In this document: in pieces, positions 35,746 to 47,122 of the stretch
Layout: every line of letters begins with the position of its first letter
How positions within the stretch are numbered: position 1 is the first letter of the stretch
Source: Aphelenchoides besseyi
Taxonomy: Eukaryota; Nematoda; Chromadorea; Rhabditida; Aphelenchoididae
DNA length: 64,000 nucleotides
Reading direction: 5' to 3'
NCBI GenBank assembly: GCA_024699855.1
Contig: JAMPIQ010000001.1
Location: 2,604,001 to 2,668,000, forward strand
Notes under the pieces: model-generated
The model's database searches: none
Told to the model about the DNA's origin: nothing
Seen by the model: only the letters and a program-made list of their open reading frames with translations
Position numbers and translations under genes: made by a program

Positions 35746-36839
35746 TTTGCAACCATACTTCCCCCGGAACCGAAAGACTTTCGTTTCCGGAAACCCGCTC
35801 GCTTATGAACTCGAATCCACAAGCGAATTGGTAGTTGGCATCATTTACGGTCAGAACTAGGGCGGTATCTAATCGCCTTCGAACCTCTGACTTTCGTTCT
35901 TGATTAATGAAAACACTCTTGGCAAATGCCTTCGCTTTAGTGCGTCTCGCTACGGTCCTCGAATTTCACCTCTCGCGCAGCGATACGAATGCCCCCGGCT
36001 GTTCCTGTTAACCATTGTTTCAGCCGACAAAACCAATAAAACTCGGCCGCAACCTTGTTCCATTATTCCATGCACCGGTATTCAGTCGTAAGACCCGCCT
36101 TGAGCACTTAAGCCGTTCAAAGTAATCCTGCGCATCACCGACCCGAAGGCCCGAAAACGCGCAAAATACCGCCCACGAGTGACGCCCGTTAAGACGCACC
36201 CCGAACGGTTCAACAATCCAACTATGAACTTTTTAACCGCAACAATAATTCTATGTATTACGAGAGCTGGAATTACCGCGGCTGCTGGCACCAGACTTGC
36301 CCTCTCGTAGATACTCGTTAAATTGTCTACATTGTACCCATTCCAATGTCCGACCTCAGAGAGAACGGACTCGTTATTTCTCGTCACTACCTCATCGTAT
36401 TGATATTGGGTAATTTTCGCGCCTGCTGCTATCCTTAGACATATTCGCCGTTTTTAAGGCGGATTCTCCGGAGTCAAACCCTGATTCTCCGTTACCCGTT
36501 AGAACCATGGCAGTCCAATACACTGCCAACCAGTTGATAGGGCAGATACTCGAATGAAACTTCGCCGACACAAGATCGTGCGATACGCAGTATTATCCAG
36601 AGTTAGCAAAAGGACTAACGAATAGTTTTGCTCCAATAATAGCACTGCAACCCGAAGGCCGCAGCTGTTCGCATGTATTGGCTCCAGAATTACCGCAGTT
36701 ATCCATTTAAGTCATAGAACAAGTAGATTATATCTGTTGTAATGAGCCGTTCGCAGTTTCGCTTTATAACGCTCTACTTACACATGCATGGCTAAATCTT
36801 TGAAAGAAACACATCAGTTCAGCCAGGATCAACCAGATT
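35073..36839 (-). rRNA. 18S (small subunit) ribosomal RNA
   Basis: On the minus strand the gene begins ATCTGGTTGATCCTGGCTGA at about 36838 and ends GTAGGTGAACCTGCTGCAAG followed by ATCA at about 35073. Between them are the universal blocks, for example GCCAGCAGCCGCGGTAATTC near 36280 and GTACACACCGCCCGTCGCTC near 35235. Total about 1,767 nt, a usual nematode length. The 5' end GGTTGATCCTGGCTGAACTG differs slightly from the common CTGCCAG form. Confidence 0.96.
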
Positions 36840-39529
36840 AGTGGGTTCGCCATTCGAAAATGTGCTCACTCACCGCGACTCCTCGAATGCACTCGATTCG
36901 TCGCCTCTGCTCACCGGGAGTCCGAATTGCTCGGCTCCCACAACCAACACCATCGCACTGCAAGATCCCTGGTCGTTCGCACGACACTCGTCTCACTGCT
37001 TTCTCGAAACCGAGCACCCACCGCTAGGCGGGCGCTCGTTCGTCTTTTCACTCACAACCGCCGTGAATTCGAATAAAACCATCTTTCGATCGTGGAGCGC
37101 ACCAGTCGACAGCGCCGAAGAGCTCTGGACACTCGAAAGCATCGCTCATCGACTGACTGCCAACCGGCACGCAGCATTCAACGGGACCTCTCAGCAAACG
37201 CCGATTCTTCCCTTCCCCTACGAAATTGGAAAGATCTTCTCGCCCGTCAAATAACCGAACAGCGTGCGCCTTTTTTTTTCCGCCCGCCAGCGGGGCGCTC
37301 AAATTCGAATGCGTTTCGGATCGATAGCTTCCGATTCTCGTCCACTTTGCAACTCAGATTGTTCTCCATCAAAAGACCTTCAAAATGAACCCTCACTCGA
37401 CTATAAAAAACCAAAATTAACATCTCACCCGCCTTTCAACTTTAAAGCGCTTCCTTCATTTCGTGCATTTCATTTTGACTCTTCGTGACCACGAGACTTC
37501 TTGCTGCCTAAATTTTGTTCATTTTGATAGTCTTTTTTGTGCAGTTTACTCACCAAACTTGAATCACTTTCAACGTCCGCTCATTTCAAACTGAAAGACG
37601 ACATTCAAACTCACACTCCAATTTCAATGTCCAATTCCAGTCTACAACTTCAATCCCCAATTTCTAAACCACCTTTTAGTCAATCAACACCCGTGATTCA
37701 GTCGACTGATTGAAACTGACGCTCTTTATTCCGGCAACTACTCGCTCACTCGCTTCCGCAAACGAGCTTTTTTCCTTCCCACAAACGAGCGCTCTCCATT
37801 CTCGCAAACAAGTGCTGACCCGATTCCTGTCAACGAGCTCCTTTTCGACACTCGTTTCTGAGAGAGTAGTCTCCAACTTTGGTGAGAACACTGATGGAAC
37901 GGCACGGCCAATGAATCTGAAACACAAATCAATCCGATCGCAAAAACAACCACCACTCGCAAGCTCCAAACAAGTCGAAATTAGAATTGAAACCAAAATG
38001 ATTATGCATTTCAATTTAATTCAAAATCTTATTCACACGCTTCTCATCTAAATACGTTGACTGTTCGTTATCTTTACGACCCCCAATCTCCATTCCGCTT
38101 GTCCGTCTGCTCGTCATCGAATGCAGATTTTGTGTTGGAAAAATGAGTCGGATGTTCATTTTCGGATGACTGGAAATGAGATTGAGTGGATCGGTTGAAA
38201 ATGGGAGTTTGTTTCGTTTGCAAATTTGTTTAAAAGTGGTCAGTCAGTTTTCTTCCATTCATTTCGGAATTCAACGCTGGTTGTGAGGTCGATTAATTGA
38301 ACTTGCGATCTTTTCAAGTTCGGATTCGCTGAACTCGATTAATCTCTGGGACAAGAATGTATTCTGTCGCATCATGGTGACGGCAATTAACGTAATTGAA
38401 TTGAAACGGCTTCGGTAAATGCTAAATGGCTTTATGTTCAATAGAATCGCAATCAAACAAATGGAACTTGACAAATTGAACTCAATTTCCTTTCTGAGTT
38501 CTTGTTTATGGATTTCCATTTCATCTGAAGTCGAACAGATTGGAGAGTCACTTATTGCTTCAATTTTGTTGGCTTAGTGTTGATTCAAGTTGTGGGTTTT
38601 TGTGAACGAATATTTCATTTAGATAAGAATGGTTGCGATTATTGGAAGTCGAAGTGATTTAGAATTTAGAGTCGACCAGATGAATGTTAAGATGATCGAA
38701 TAGTTAGAACTGAAAGTACGGAGCAATCAATCTCTTACATGTGAATTCCTACAGGTTTGTACGAATACGTTCAGAGTTGTGATTTCATTTTGATCTTGTG
38801 TAATTTGTTGAGTCGAAATGATTTCCAGATTGATGCGCAGTGATGATGGCAGTGGAGACAGAAATGCCTCCGGGCTAACGGTGGAAATAGCGCGAAACAT
38901 GAGTAGAGGATCGGGCGAAGAGATTTTGTGGGATAAAGGCGGCGATCCCATCGGGGTTTTCGTTTGTTGCTGCGCAGGTAAGACGATCGAATGTCGTTTT
39001 CTTTGGTCGTCGCCACTTCGGTGGCGTTGATCCCTACTCGGTATGCACCGAAACCGCCGTATATCTGCGAGTGTTAAGGGACCGCTGGTGTCGCAGAGGA
39101 GATCTTCGGATCACCTGCCGGCGGTTCTTGAGCACTCACAGGGCCAAGACAAATACTCTTAGTTCTGACTGCGCCAGACGGAATTTTTACGAGTTCCCAA
39201 TACTGAGAACATACAAATTTGATTCCAAAAGCAAAACAAGAAGAATGCTTGGAGTGTAGTGGGTAAGAAATTACACGATCAAACGAATCGGTTTGTTGAA
39301 GTGGTTTCGAACAATTAGAGCACTGGTCTTCATAATTCAACATCAACATGCACTGCAATCAACAGATGAACTTGGAACTTGTCGAGCTGAAATGCACACC
39401 ATCCTGCCAGATTAAGAATTTGCAATGAAAAGTTCAATGCAACGTCAATTGAAGTGCAAATGAACCGAACAAAAGACACAAAGTATTCAACTACAGTTTA
39501 TTTCCTAAAGAACAAGTACAACTATTGAG
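36840..39529. other. rDNA upstream spacer (external transcribed and non-transcribed)
   Basis: The first 1.2 kb upstream of 18S is C/T- and A-rich on the plus strand and likely holds the 5' external transcribed spacer and RNA polymerase I promoter of the minus-strand unit. Long plus-strand frames there (36841-37254, 37710-38051) are low-complexity and lack splice or family support. An exon-like segment at 38824-38979 (acceptor atttccag, donor gtaaga; encodes GSGDRNASGLTVEIARN) stands alone. I recognise no gene. Confidence 0.4.
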
Positions 39530-40388
39530 TTAAAGCATGATTGCTTTTGGATCCTCTTCTGCGCCTTGTTGTTGGTTGTTGTCCGGCACATGGTTGTCGT
39601 TGATGATCCAGAACCCATGGCGCTGAAAAAGGCCGATTAGTTCAACTGACAAGTTCCATGTCCCTGATAGAGTTCAACATTTGGACTTCTACCTCTTTGG
39701 TGTCGAAAGACAGTGCTCTTGTTACCGCAGATCGAAGTCGACAGATTCGAATCATCAATCTGCAGTAACAAGAGCGGATGCCTCGATCAACAGATGCAAA
39801 AGTCAACAGCTTACCTTCGACTTGAGTTTTCCATCATCCTCGACGTCTTCCTTTGAAACGGGACGATAGTGTCCCAACGGAACGAGAACGAGGAATGTCG
39901 ATGAGCATTGAATTCGCCGAAAGAATCTGCAGAGTACGAAAACTGCACGTTGATGTCGCAACTGCCGATGGATAAAACGAATCTAAAAACAAGGCACAAT
40001 AAGAAACGAAGGCTTCCATTTACGTTTGTGAAATGGCCGGGTTCTCGTGGGCTGTGAACGTGAGGTCCAACTCCTTCTTCTTGACGTACATATTAACGGT
40101 GCTCGTGCTCCCCACTCAAACCCTTGTATTTCCTGAAAGAACTGAATGACAAGATCAATCGGTTCCAGAACTCATACGTCGTTTCCATCGGCGCTGAAGT
40201 CCGATGAAGCGCAGCGTGTGAACTGGAGAATCAGCAGCGACCAAATGAAGACATTGAAGATGCCACGGAAAGACATCACACGAAGAGCGGAAAGAACAAC
40301 AAAAAAAACGACTGAACAGGACGAGAAGAACGAAAGAAGGTGACGATTCCAAGGATTTTGATCCTGAGATCGACTTGTGAGTAAGCAA
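39530..40388 (-). pseudogene. Possible split or decayed gene, frame uncertain
   Basis: Several minus-strand exon-like pieces carry normal splice signals. A terminal exon (about 39622-39530) encodes RHGFWIINDNHVPDNNQQQG and ends KAIML with a stop. An exon at about 39985-39815 is open in more than one frame: one gives SCDINVQFSYSADSFGEFN, another LGHYRPVSKEDVEDDGKLKS, which joins the terminal exon. An exon at about 40105-40025 encodes MYVKKKELDLTFTAHENPAI. The first and third read as one beta-strand-rich domain, but a one-base shift inside the middle exon is needed to reach the terminal frame. An upstream frame to 40388 starts with a hydrophobic FVLLVLFSRFFCC segment. It is a gene with a missed intron, a sequencing indel, or a pseudogene. 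Confidence 0.35.
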
Positions 40389-41667
40389 ATTGGTCAGAAA
40401 TTAACATTAAAATCACTAATTATGCGAAACTTCTAAGCACATTAGCGATTCTTGTTTCGTATTTGTGGATTTGTATCCGACTGTCTATCGTATCTGTAGA
40501 AGCTCTAAAGCTCAATGCAGGCATTTGACCAACTTCCGAAATACCGCGCTTCCAATCATTCAATTGTTAGTGTCCGCCGCTTTTCCACAGTTGTGGTCAC
40601 AATCTAAACTTCTGATTCTATGACAGAGAAATGTCAACTCGTTTGTAGTTGAAATCATATTCGATAATTTCACTGTTTAGTGTTTTCGAGAACTTGCATT
40701 GACTACAGCTCGGGAACCAGTGACCCTAGAAGCGTGTGATTAACAGGACAACAACAACCACTCATGAACTCTAAACCCTGTGAATATCGGCAGATTCCAA
40801 TCAGCCAACAAGCTAAAATACACAACACCCCCCATTCCCTTTTATGACATGTCCATCGCGCAAATCGATGTAGCTTAGAGATTCTGGCAACAGTCATTGT
40901 TTATATTGTGTTAGTAGAAAGCTTGAAAGTCTGGCTATTGATTGTGCGTAAACTTGTAGACACCGGATAACTGAGAGAGAAATGAGAGGTCTTCAAAACC
41001 AAACAATCTGTCGAAAATCGTCCAAAATTGCAAAAGTTTGTGCAGCTCTTACCATTGATGATGGTGAGCTCTTATTTGGCACTCTCATTGACAAGGTTGA
41101 GAATTTATAATTCCAAAAGTTTGGAGACCTGAAGTTGCTCGAGAACAGAATTGGAATCAAAAGACACATTAAAAATGGCTAAAATCCAAACCTTCAAAAA
41201 TGAACTTTACCAACCATAGAAATTGATTATGATAAACGAAATAACAATATACACTATTAAACTCAAAACCCTGTGAATATCAGCCAAACGTAATCAGCTG
41301 GAATCAAGCTATAGAAGTTGACGATTTTACTTGTGAACAGTCGATCTGATTGTTTTGACAGAAATCGGTCTGTCGCTGGAAACAGTTCGAGTTTCTAGTT
41401 TATGAATTGGACTCATAAACATGATTAGTGATTTCATTTGAACACATTGTCTAATGTTACTGTTTGACATTTAGCTGGGAACTCACAACTTCCAAGTTAA
41501 AACGAGGTTCTGAATGCAATCCGCTCTGTTGTCGTTTCAAATAACCATGAGATTTTCAATTCATTAATGGAGTGGAATATTAAGAACACGTTGAAACCTG
41601 TGATCGAGGCCAAGTGAACCTTTCAGCTGTTAGTTGCTATCAGACTTCCATTCTCCTCTATTCCGAC
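40389..41667. other. AT-rich spacer with a duplicated segment
   Basis: No supported gene. AACTCTAAACCCTGTGAATA at 40767 recurs as AACTCAAAACCCTGTGAATA at 41259, each followed by a related sequence ending ATCAGC(C/T) and AAGCT, a direct repeat about 490 bp apart. Confidence 0.5.
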
Positions 41668-41785
41668 GTGTTCGTCCATATCTCGTTGAATGCACGCCAT
41701 CCCGTCCGATCTGGCAAGTTAAGCAACGATGAGCTTGATTAGTACATGGATCGGAGACGTCCTTGGAATCTCAAGTGACGAACGC
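41668..41785 (+). rRNA. 5S ribosomal RNA
   Basis: The 118-nt sequence contains GTTGAATGCACGCCATCCCG, TCCGATCTGGCAAGTTAAGC and GGATCGGAGACG, nearly identical to nematode 5S over the internal control region. The ends pair as expected (GTGTTCGT with ACGAACGC). A T5 run follows directly. The internal segment GATGAGCTTGATTAGTACATGG varies but keeps the 5S frame. It lies 4.8 kb from the 18S 5' end, on the opposite strand. Confidence 0.95.
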
Positions 41786-41790
41786 TTTTT
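41786..41790 (+). terminator. RNA polymerase III terminator of the 5S gene
   Basis: TTTTT immediately after the closing stem of the 5S gene. Confidence 0.85.
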
Positions 41791-42858
41791 ACCACTACTC
41801 AATGACTTCTTTTTGCACTCAATTAATGAACTATTTGTTTTGAAGCTTTTATTCAGTTAACAAGTGAAAATAAAACAAGAAATCTGTTCAATCAATTGGG
41901 TAAAATACAAAGCGAAATGTTCAATATCTTGGACGAGTTTCTATTGCTCGAACAAAAAGCAGGGTCGTCCTGCTATTTGAAGAACGGCGTCCAAATGACG
42001 CGCATTAATACAGAAACATGCATGTAGCTCAAGTTGAATTTTTTAAATTTTCAAGCGCCTAAAAAACCAACAACCTCCCACCGGAATTTGCTTACGCCTC
42101 GACAATCCTTCTCTTCAAGAAAGAAGACGCGCTCGACCTCTCCAATTACCGAGCAATCTCTTTGTTAAGCACAATACACAAATTGCTCACTCGTGTCGTC
42201 ACCAAACGAATGGAGAGCGCAGTTACGCAACATCTGCCTGTGGAGCAAGCAGGTTTTCGAAAACCGTTCTTGGCCATCGATCACATACTCGCCATAAACC
42301 TGCTCATGGAAAAGTGCCGAGAATGAAGACGCCCATTTCACATTCTCTTTATAGACTTCACAAAGACTTTCGACACAGTGAGCTTTTACGCAATATGGAC
42401 GGCGCTCAATCATTTCGGTGTAGATCACTGCATCCCGCGAATGGCTGCGAACAAGGCGGTGGATTTCGGTGGTATTAATCGTGGGGGTAACTTCAAAATT
42501 ATTATTTCACCCTCATAACTAAGGTACACCACAATAAAATACTTCCCGTCACTATGAGTTCGACAAAAATACACAGGCTCAATAATTTACTCTAGATTCC
42601 GAATCCGAAATAAAATCCTGAACTCACGAAGCTCTTTTCTTCGGAACATGCACTTTTTGGGTTGTTATCTCTTGAAAGTTAACATTTTATCCGTTAAAGA
42701 ATTACAAATTGACGACATTATTTTTGCGTGGAATGTGATATCGTTTAATGATCTTTTCAAACTCCTTCATGGTTGTTTTGTACCGTTGAAACGCTTTAAT
42801 CTTCTTGTCAGGAACCATCTCATTCATAAAACCGATAAAACAGAAACCTTTATTCTTC
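41791..42858. other. Spacer with a decayed retrotransposon fragment
   Basis: Apart from the reverse-transcriptase relic at about 42060-42450, I find no supported gene between the 5S gene and the stop of the Lys-rich membrane protein. Confidence 0.5.
42060..42450 (+). mobile_element. Decayed RTE-like reverse-transcriptase fragment
   Basis: Conceptual pieces SNYRAISLLSTIHKLLTRVV, HLPVEQAGFRKPF and, after a frame break, LFIDFTKTFDTVSFYAIWTA correspond to the finger and palm part of the reverse transcriptase of the intact element at 47253-50177 (SNYRPISLLPSLYKVVTRAL, HLPVEQAGFRRGF, MFIDFKKAFDSVEYAAIWRA). About 130 codons remain, with a frameshift near 42325 and no YADD motif. It is an old, unrelated-in-time copy of the same or a sister family. 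Confidence 0.8.
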
Positions 42859-43845
42859 CTAATTCAAAAAACGCCATTCAGAGTAATTGGACAGCAACTG
42901 AATCTTTGTACTCAACGCGATTAACCGGTTGGACACTTGGTTGTTGATTTTGTCGTGGACCTCCGCTCGATCGTGATGGAACTGATGGCGAAGTACGGGG
43001 TTCTTCAGATTGACTTGGAGCGGATATACGAACACGAAGAACCTAGAACCGAAGCTTTTTATATGCATTTTTGTAAATATTACCATTGGCTTAGAAGCCC
43101 TTTGCTTCGGTTCTTTAACACGAACGTTTTTACGCTTATGAGCAGCGTGCACTGGTTGTTGCGGTCGAAGTGCTGGTAGAGCATTGTCCGCGTCTTCGTC
43201 TTCCGTTTGCTTCTTAGCCATAGTAGTACCCTTGATCGACTCTTCCTACAATTGGAGTTTTTGACGTGTGATTGTCAAATAACTCACCACTCGTTTCTTA
43301 GCATCTAGTTTCTTTGGTACTTGTGGTTTACTTTCGATTTTCATTTTAGCAATCTCGGTTTCCTTCTTGCTCTTCAGATGCTTTATGCGTTCGCTCGGAT
43401 AGTCTTCTTTTGGATCTCCACTGTTAGCAGGTTCGAATTCATCTGCAACTTCTGTAGGCCATTGGTTTGATTTTCTCTTCGATTTGTGTTTGCTTTTATG
43501 TTTCCTAGCCTTCTTTTTATTGCCGTCTGCTTTCGCGTCACCTTTTCGCTAAAGATTCACGAATTACGTAAACATCTAAACATTTACCTTTGCGTTTTTC
43601 TTCTCGTTTTTCGGTGGCTGCGCTTCCGTTTTATTGTAGCACAAACACCAAACTACCGCGCCAATCACGGTTGCAAGGAGAGCCAATCCTCTAAATAACA
43701 TAATATAAATGAATTAGCCGAAACTTACGTTATCACAGCCACAGCAACAAGAACGACATCTCCGATTGCCCTAAAATCCGACTCGAACTCTAATTAGCAT
43801 TGCGTTAACTTGCGGTGATTGAGCAGTAGATTCTGATGAGGCCAT
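42859..43845 (-). CDS. Single-pass membrane protein with Lys-rich cytoplasmic tail
   Basis: Minus-strand exons from ATG 43845 (MASSESTAQSP) to a stop at 42859 join into about 245 residues. A short N-terminus is followed by one long hydrophobic segment built from two exons (AIGDVVLVAVAVITGLALLA then TVIGAVVWCLCYNK), then a strongly basic tail (KKKARKHKSKHKSKRKSNQW, later KHLKSKKETEIAKMK and RKNVRVKEPKQRASKP). The first intron keeps frame only with a GC donor (TCACC/gcaagt). Other introns have standard borders (about 43731-43694, 43593-43552, 43287-43248, 43046-42999). No family is recognised; a short luminal end and long basic tail suggest a type III (N-out) or tail-in-cytosol organisation. 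Splice support makes the gene credible. Confidence 0.6.
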
Positions 43846-44151
43846 GGATCCGCAATTTAAAGTGTCCAATTGAAGAAAAAAGATGACAGTGCGGTGTTTC
43901 AATAGCTGAGCACTAATCTGATGTCGAAAACCAAACGACAAAAAAGATGAAATTCGTGTAATAACTGAGTTTGCATGTAAATTTGATTTTTGTTTGTTTG
44001 CATTAGACAACACAAGCATATACAAATGAATGCAAAGCTTACAATTAACTATTCAATCTTTAGCTCTAAACTGAAGTCTTGCTCGTCAATCTGTCGGCCT
44101 CCAATCGAACTCGTCGGTTGTCTTCATCGCTCTCTTCTTCTCTCAACTAAG

Positions 44152-45480
44152 ATGTCGGCACGTCGAGCTGAAATCAAAGCCTTCATCGATAAACATCACG
44201 AGTTTGTGGACGATCGAGTAAGTTCACGACGACATGCACCGGAAATCGTTGTCTCGTAATCTTTCAGCTTCAGTACAATGTTCAACAACTTCTCAGTATC
44301 GTACGCGAAGCCAAGGACTTGATTTCGGCTGAACCAACACTTCTCGAAGTCAGGCTTCCCGTTCTGATTGTTGGCGACATTCACGGCCAATACAAGGATT
44401 TTTTGCGAATGTTTGCAAGTATTGAAAAATACGGAATCAATGCTTCTCATACTCATCGTTTTCTTTTTCTTGGTGACTATGTGGATCGTGGTAGAAACTC
44501 GCTCGAATGTATCTCTTTACTAATTGCTTACAAACTCGCGTTTCCACGTATGGTAAGTAAACTCGTGGTTGATAGACAACTTTTTTTCAAAGTACAATCT
44601 TTTGCGTGGAAATCATGAATCGCCACCAATCAACCGCGCTTATGGTTTTTTTCAAGAACTTCAAGAACGTTTCAACGAATCCGATGCCGAAGCAATTTGG
44701 CGAGCTTTCAACGACTTGTTCGCTTATTTGCCAATTGCTGCGCTTGTTCAAAATCGAGTTCTTTGCATGCACGGGGGATTGAGCAGTCACTTAAATTCTC
44801 TAGACGATATTCGCAACGTAAGTAATTTGATACAGCTGTTAAATCATTGAATTTTTAGATCAAACGTCCACTCGAAGATCCATCTACCAATCCACTTGCT
44901 TGTGATCTTCTCTGGTCCGATCCAATGGTCGATCTTGCCGGCTACCAGCCGAACACTGTGCGTGGAGTGAGCGTTTATTTCGGCGAAGATACCGTACTCA
45001 AGACTCTTGACAAACTGAAATTGGAACTCGTGGTCCGAGCCCATCAATTATGTTCATTTATATTCTGTTCATTTATGTGTGTTCACTTTCAGATGATGCT
45101 CAACGGTTATGGTTTCTTCTGTCGTCGTAAATTGGTCACTGTCTTTTCGGCGCCGCGTTACTACCCGGAAAAAAACAACAAGGGAGCCGTTATGTCCATT
45201 GGAAAGAATCTTCGTATCGGATTTTATATTCTGAATCCGTCGAATACTGGTCTTGCTGGACAAGAAAAGTTCGTGGAAACGTATTCACGTGTCGAGGAGG
45301 ATCCGTCTTACATCACTCGTACGGCCGCTCTTGAAGGTGCATTATCGACTGCGGTCGCGGCTGAAACGACTGCCAATTCACAAAAATCGTATGTTTCACT
45401 CGTCTTAACGATTGAACAAAAATTTGAATTGCAGGACGAACAACAAAAAAGGATCAAACGAAGGAGGAGGATCACGTTAG
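44152..45480 (+). CDS. PP1-like serine/threonine protein phosphatase, atypical
   Basis: Spliced product of about 350 residues with every PPP-family metal and catalytic motif: [46 protein letters not shown] and RAHQ, then [10 protein letters not shown]. The spacing is that of the PP1 branch. Compared with typical PP1 it is divergent ([35 protein letters not shown]). Its C-terminal tail (about 60 residues) is Ala/Thr/Ser-rich and ends GSNEGGGSR. Nematodes have expanded sets of such phosphatases, many sperm-enriched, so germline expression is a fair guess only. Exons run about 44152-44217, 44268-44552, 44593-44817, 44859-45388 and 45435-45480. Between RAHQ and MMLNGYGFF there is an in-frame 45-nt insert that ends in an acceptor-like ttcactttcag but has no GT donor. 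Confidence 0.88.
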
Positions 45481-47122
45481 CTACTGAGTTTCTGCAGAGT
45501 CCAGGAATAAACATCTCTAGAAAATTTTTAGTCTGAAAATATTGAATGCGATTCAAATTGAACTGTTAGTGTTGTAACAGGGAGCAGAAGCTACAAAAGT
45601 TTTCGAGATTTTGTAATGTATCCTTGGGTTTCTATTACGACACTTTATTCAAGATTTGAACTAACTGACTGTTCGCGCAACATGTGGAGCTTACAACTCT
45701 TCTCTTTCCCACCTTTGAGCTAACCGCATATCCCGTTTTTGCTCTTCAGTTGCTTACTTTTATGTACAAGTGAACTGCGCATGTTAAGACAATGTGGCCG
45801 AATCTAAGATCTCAGTACAACGAACAACAGAGCTGTCACCAAAAACTCCTCGAAGACGTTGCACTAGCGGGCAATTCTTTTGGGCCAAGTAGAATGCAAA
45901 ACTTCTCAATAAATAGCAAGCTGCTCATCCATTTCTCCAGTTGCTTTGTCAAAATTTCAAATGTCGAACAAACTGCGCTGATTATCGTCCGGAGTGGAAA
46001 TGGAACAAGTAACCTTCCAATTGAAAGAATACCGTCATCTTTATCCTCGATTCGTGGAGAGTCGTTCTGGTCGCTTTAATGATCTATTTCTTCGTACGGT
46101 TATCGTCGTGTCAATTATTGCTTTTGATATGTGGAATGAGTCTGTAATGTACGTTTTGTAACCTTGTTTCAAAACGGAATGTTTTTAAAATCTTACATCC
46201 AATCAGACACTCCCTGCTAACCTCAATCCATGTCACTATTCCTCCTATTATTGACGACTGTACGATGATTCTACTTTTTAAATATCTAGATTCGTTGGAC
46301 TACGACGACTATAAGATCGAAATCGATTTGTAAAAGGAGAACGTCAGAAGTCGGGCTGTTGGCTGTGGGAAGTGTTTGGACGTCTGTTGGCGTTCGTTTT
46401 CCAATAAGCGTCGAGTCTGAGTGGTTGCTTATTGCGGAGCAAACAGGAGAACAAACTGGTCAACTTGTTTGGTTTAACATGAAACCATTGGAGTTAAAAC
46501 ATTTTCAATCGGTCAATGTTGCTTCTCTTCAGCCTCTAAAACTATTCTACTGTGCAAAATTTTACAAAAACGCCAAACTTTACACAGTAGACGTTAAAAA
46601 CAAAAGTATTTAACGCTACGACCTCACCCACCATCTTCTGTGGTTGTCAACGATTGAGACCAAAGCGGTGCCCATCCACGAAGTCAAGATAAGGGCGCTT
46701 TGGTAGGTTAATTGGATACTTTAACAATGCTAAAACAATATTTATAGACTTTGAGACAGTTGCACAAGACGTTAAAATCGCCCAAATAACAAGATAAAGT
46801 TATCTTGTGTGTAATTCTAAACGAGGACATTTCCGCGTTTTGGATTTGAATACGGGTCGATTCAAGGCTTCAAATTGCCGTCGTCTAATTCATTAAGTTT
46901 GGAGCAATGTGCATTTAGCTCCTTACTTTGTACTTGACGACGACATCCTGACCATTCATTCAAGAATCGGACATCGTTGCAGGCATTCTGAGCAAAAGAT
47001 CAAGTTTAAATTTGCTGGTTTTGCTTGACGGTAAGTGATGGTCTCTCTAATAAGGTTACAAAAGCCGCTTAGAAGACCAGAAAGGTTATCTTCTTGTAGA
47101 TTTGTTGCTTGTATAATAAAGT
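45481..47122. pseudogene. Possible decayed coding region, family unknown
   Basis: Fragments of open frame occur in several phases on plus (45792-46079 MWPNLRSQYNEQQ; 46359-46613 VWFNMKPLELKHFQSVNV; about 46815-46890 GHFRVLDLNTGRFKASNC). The last resembles a beta-propeller blade but is not diagnostic. Stops and shifts separate the pieces and I could not connect them with splice sites. It may be a pseudogene or a diverged gene. The intact retrotransposon is inserted at its 3' side. Confidence 0.3.

Noticed and set aside
30655..36839. Many open frames of 60-165 codons inside the rRNA unit on both strands
   Set aside because: They lie wholly within conserved 18S, 5.8S and 28S sequence and reflect RNA structure constraints, not coding.
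36841..38051. Plus-strand frames of 98-137 codons upstream of 18S
   Set aside because: Low-complexity Ser/Thr/Pro-like composition, no splice pattern or motif, and position in the external spacer.
38824..38979. Isolated exon-like segment with acceptor and donor in the rDNA upstream spacer
   Set aside because: No neighbouring exon in a compatible frame could be found, so a gene cannot be supported.
41000..42600. Spliced-leader RNA gene next to the 5S gene
   Set aside because: I searched by eye for the usual nematode leader and an Sm-site-bearing stem-loop and found neither.
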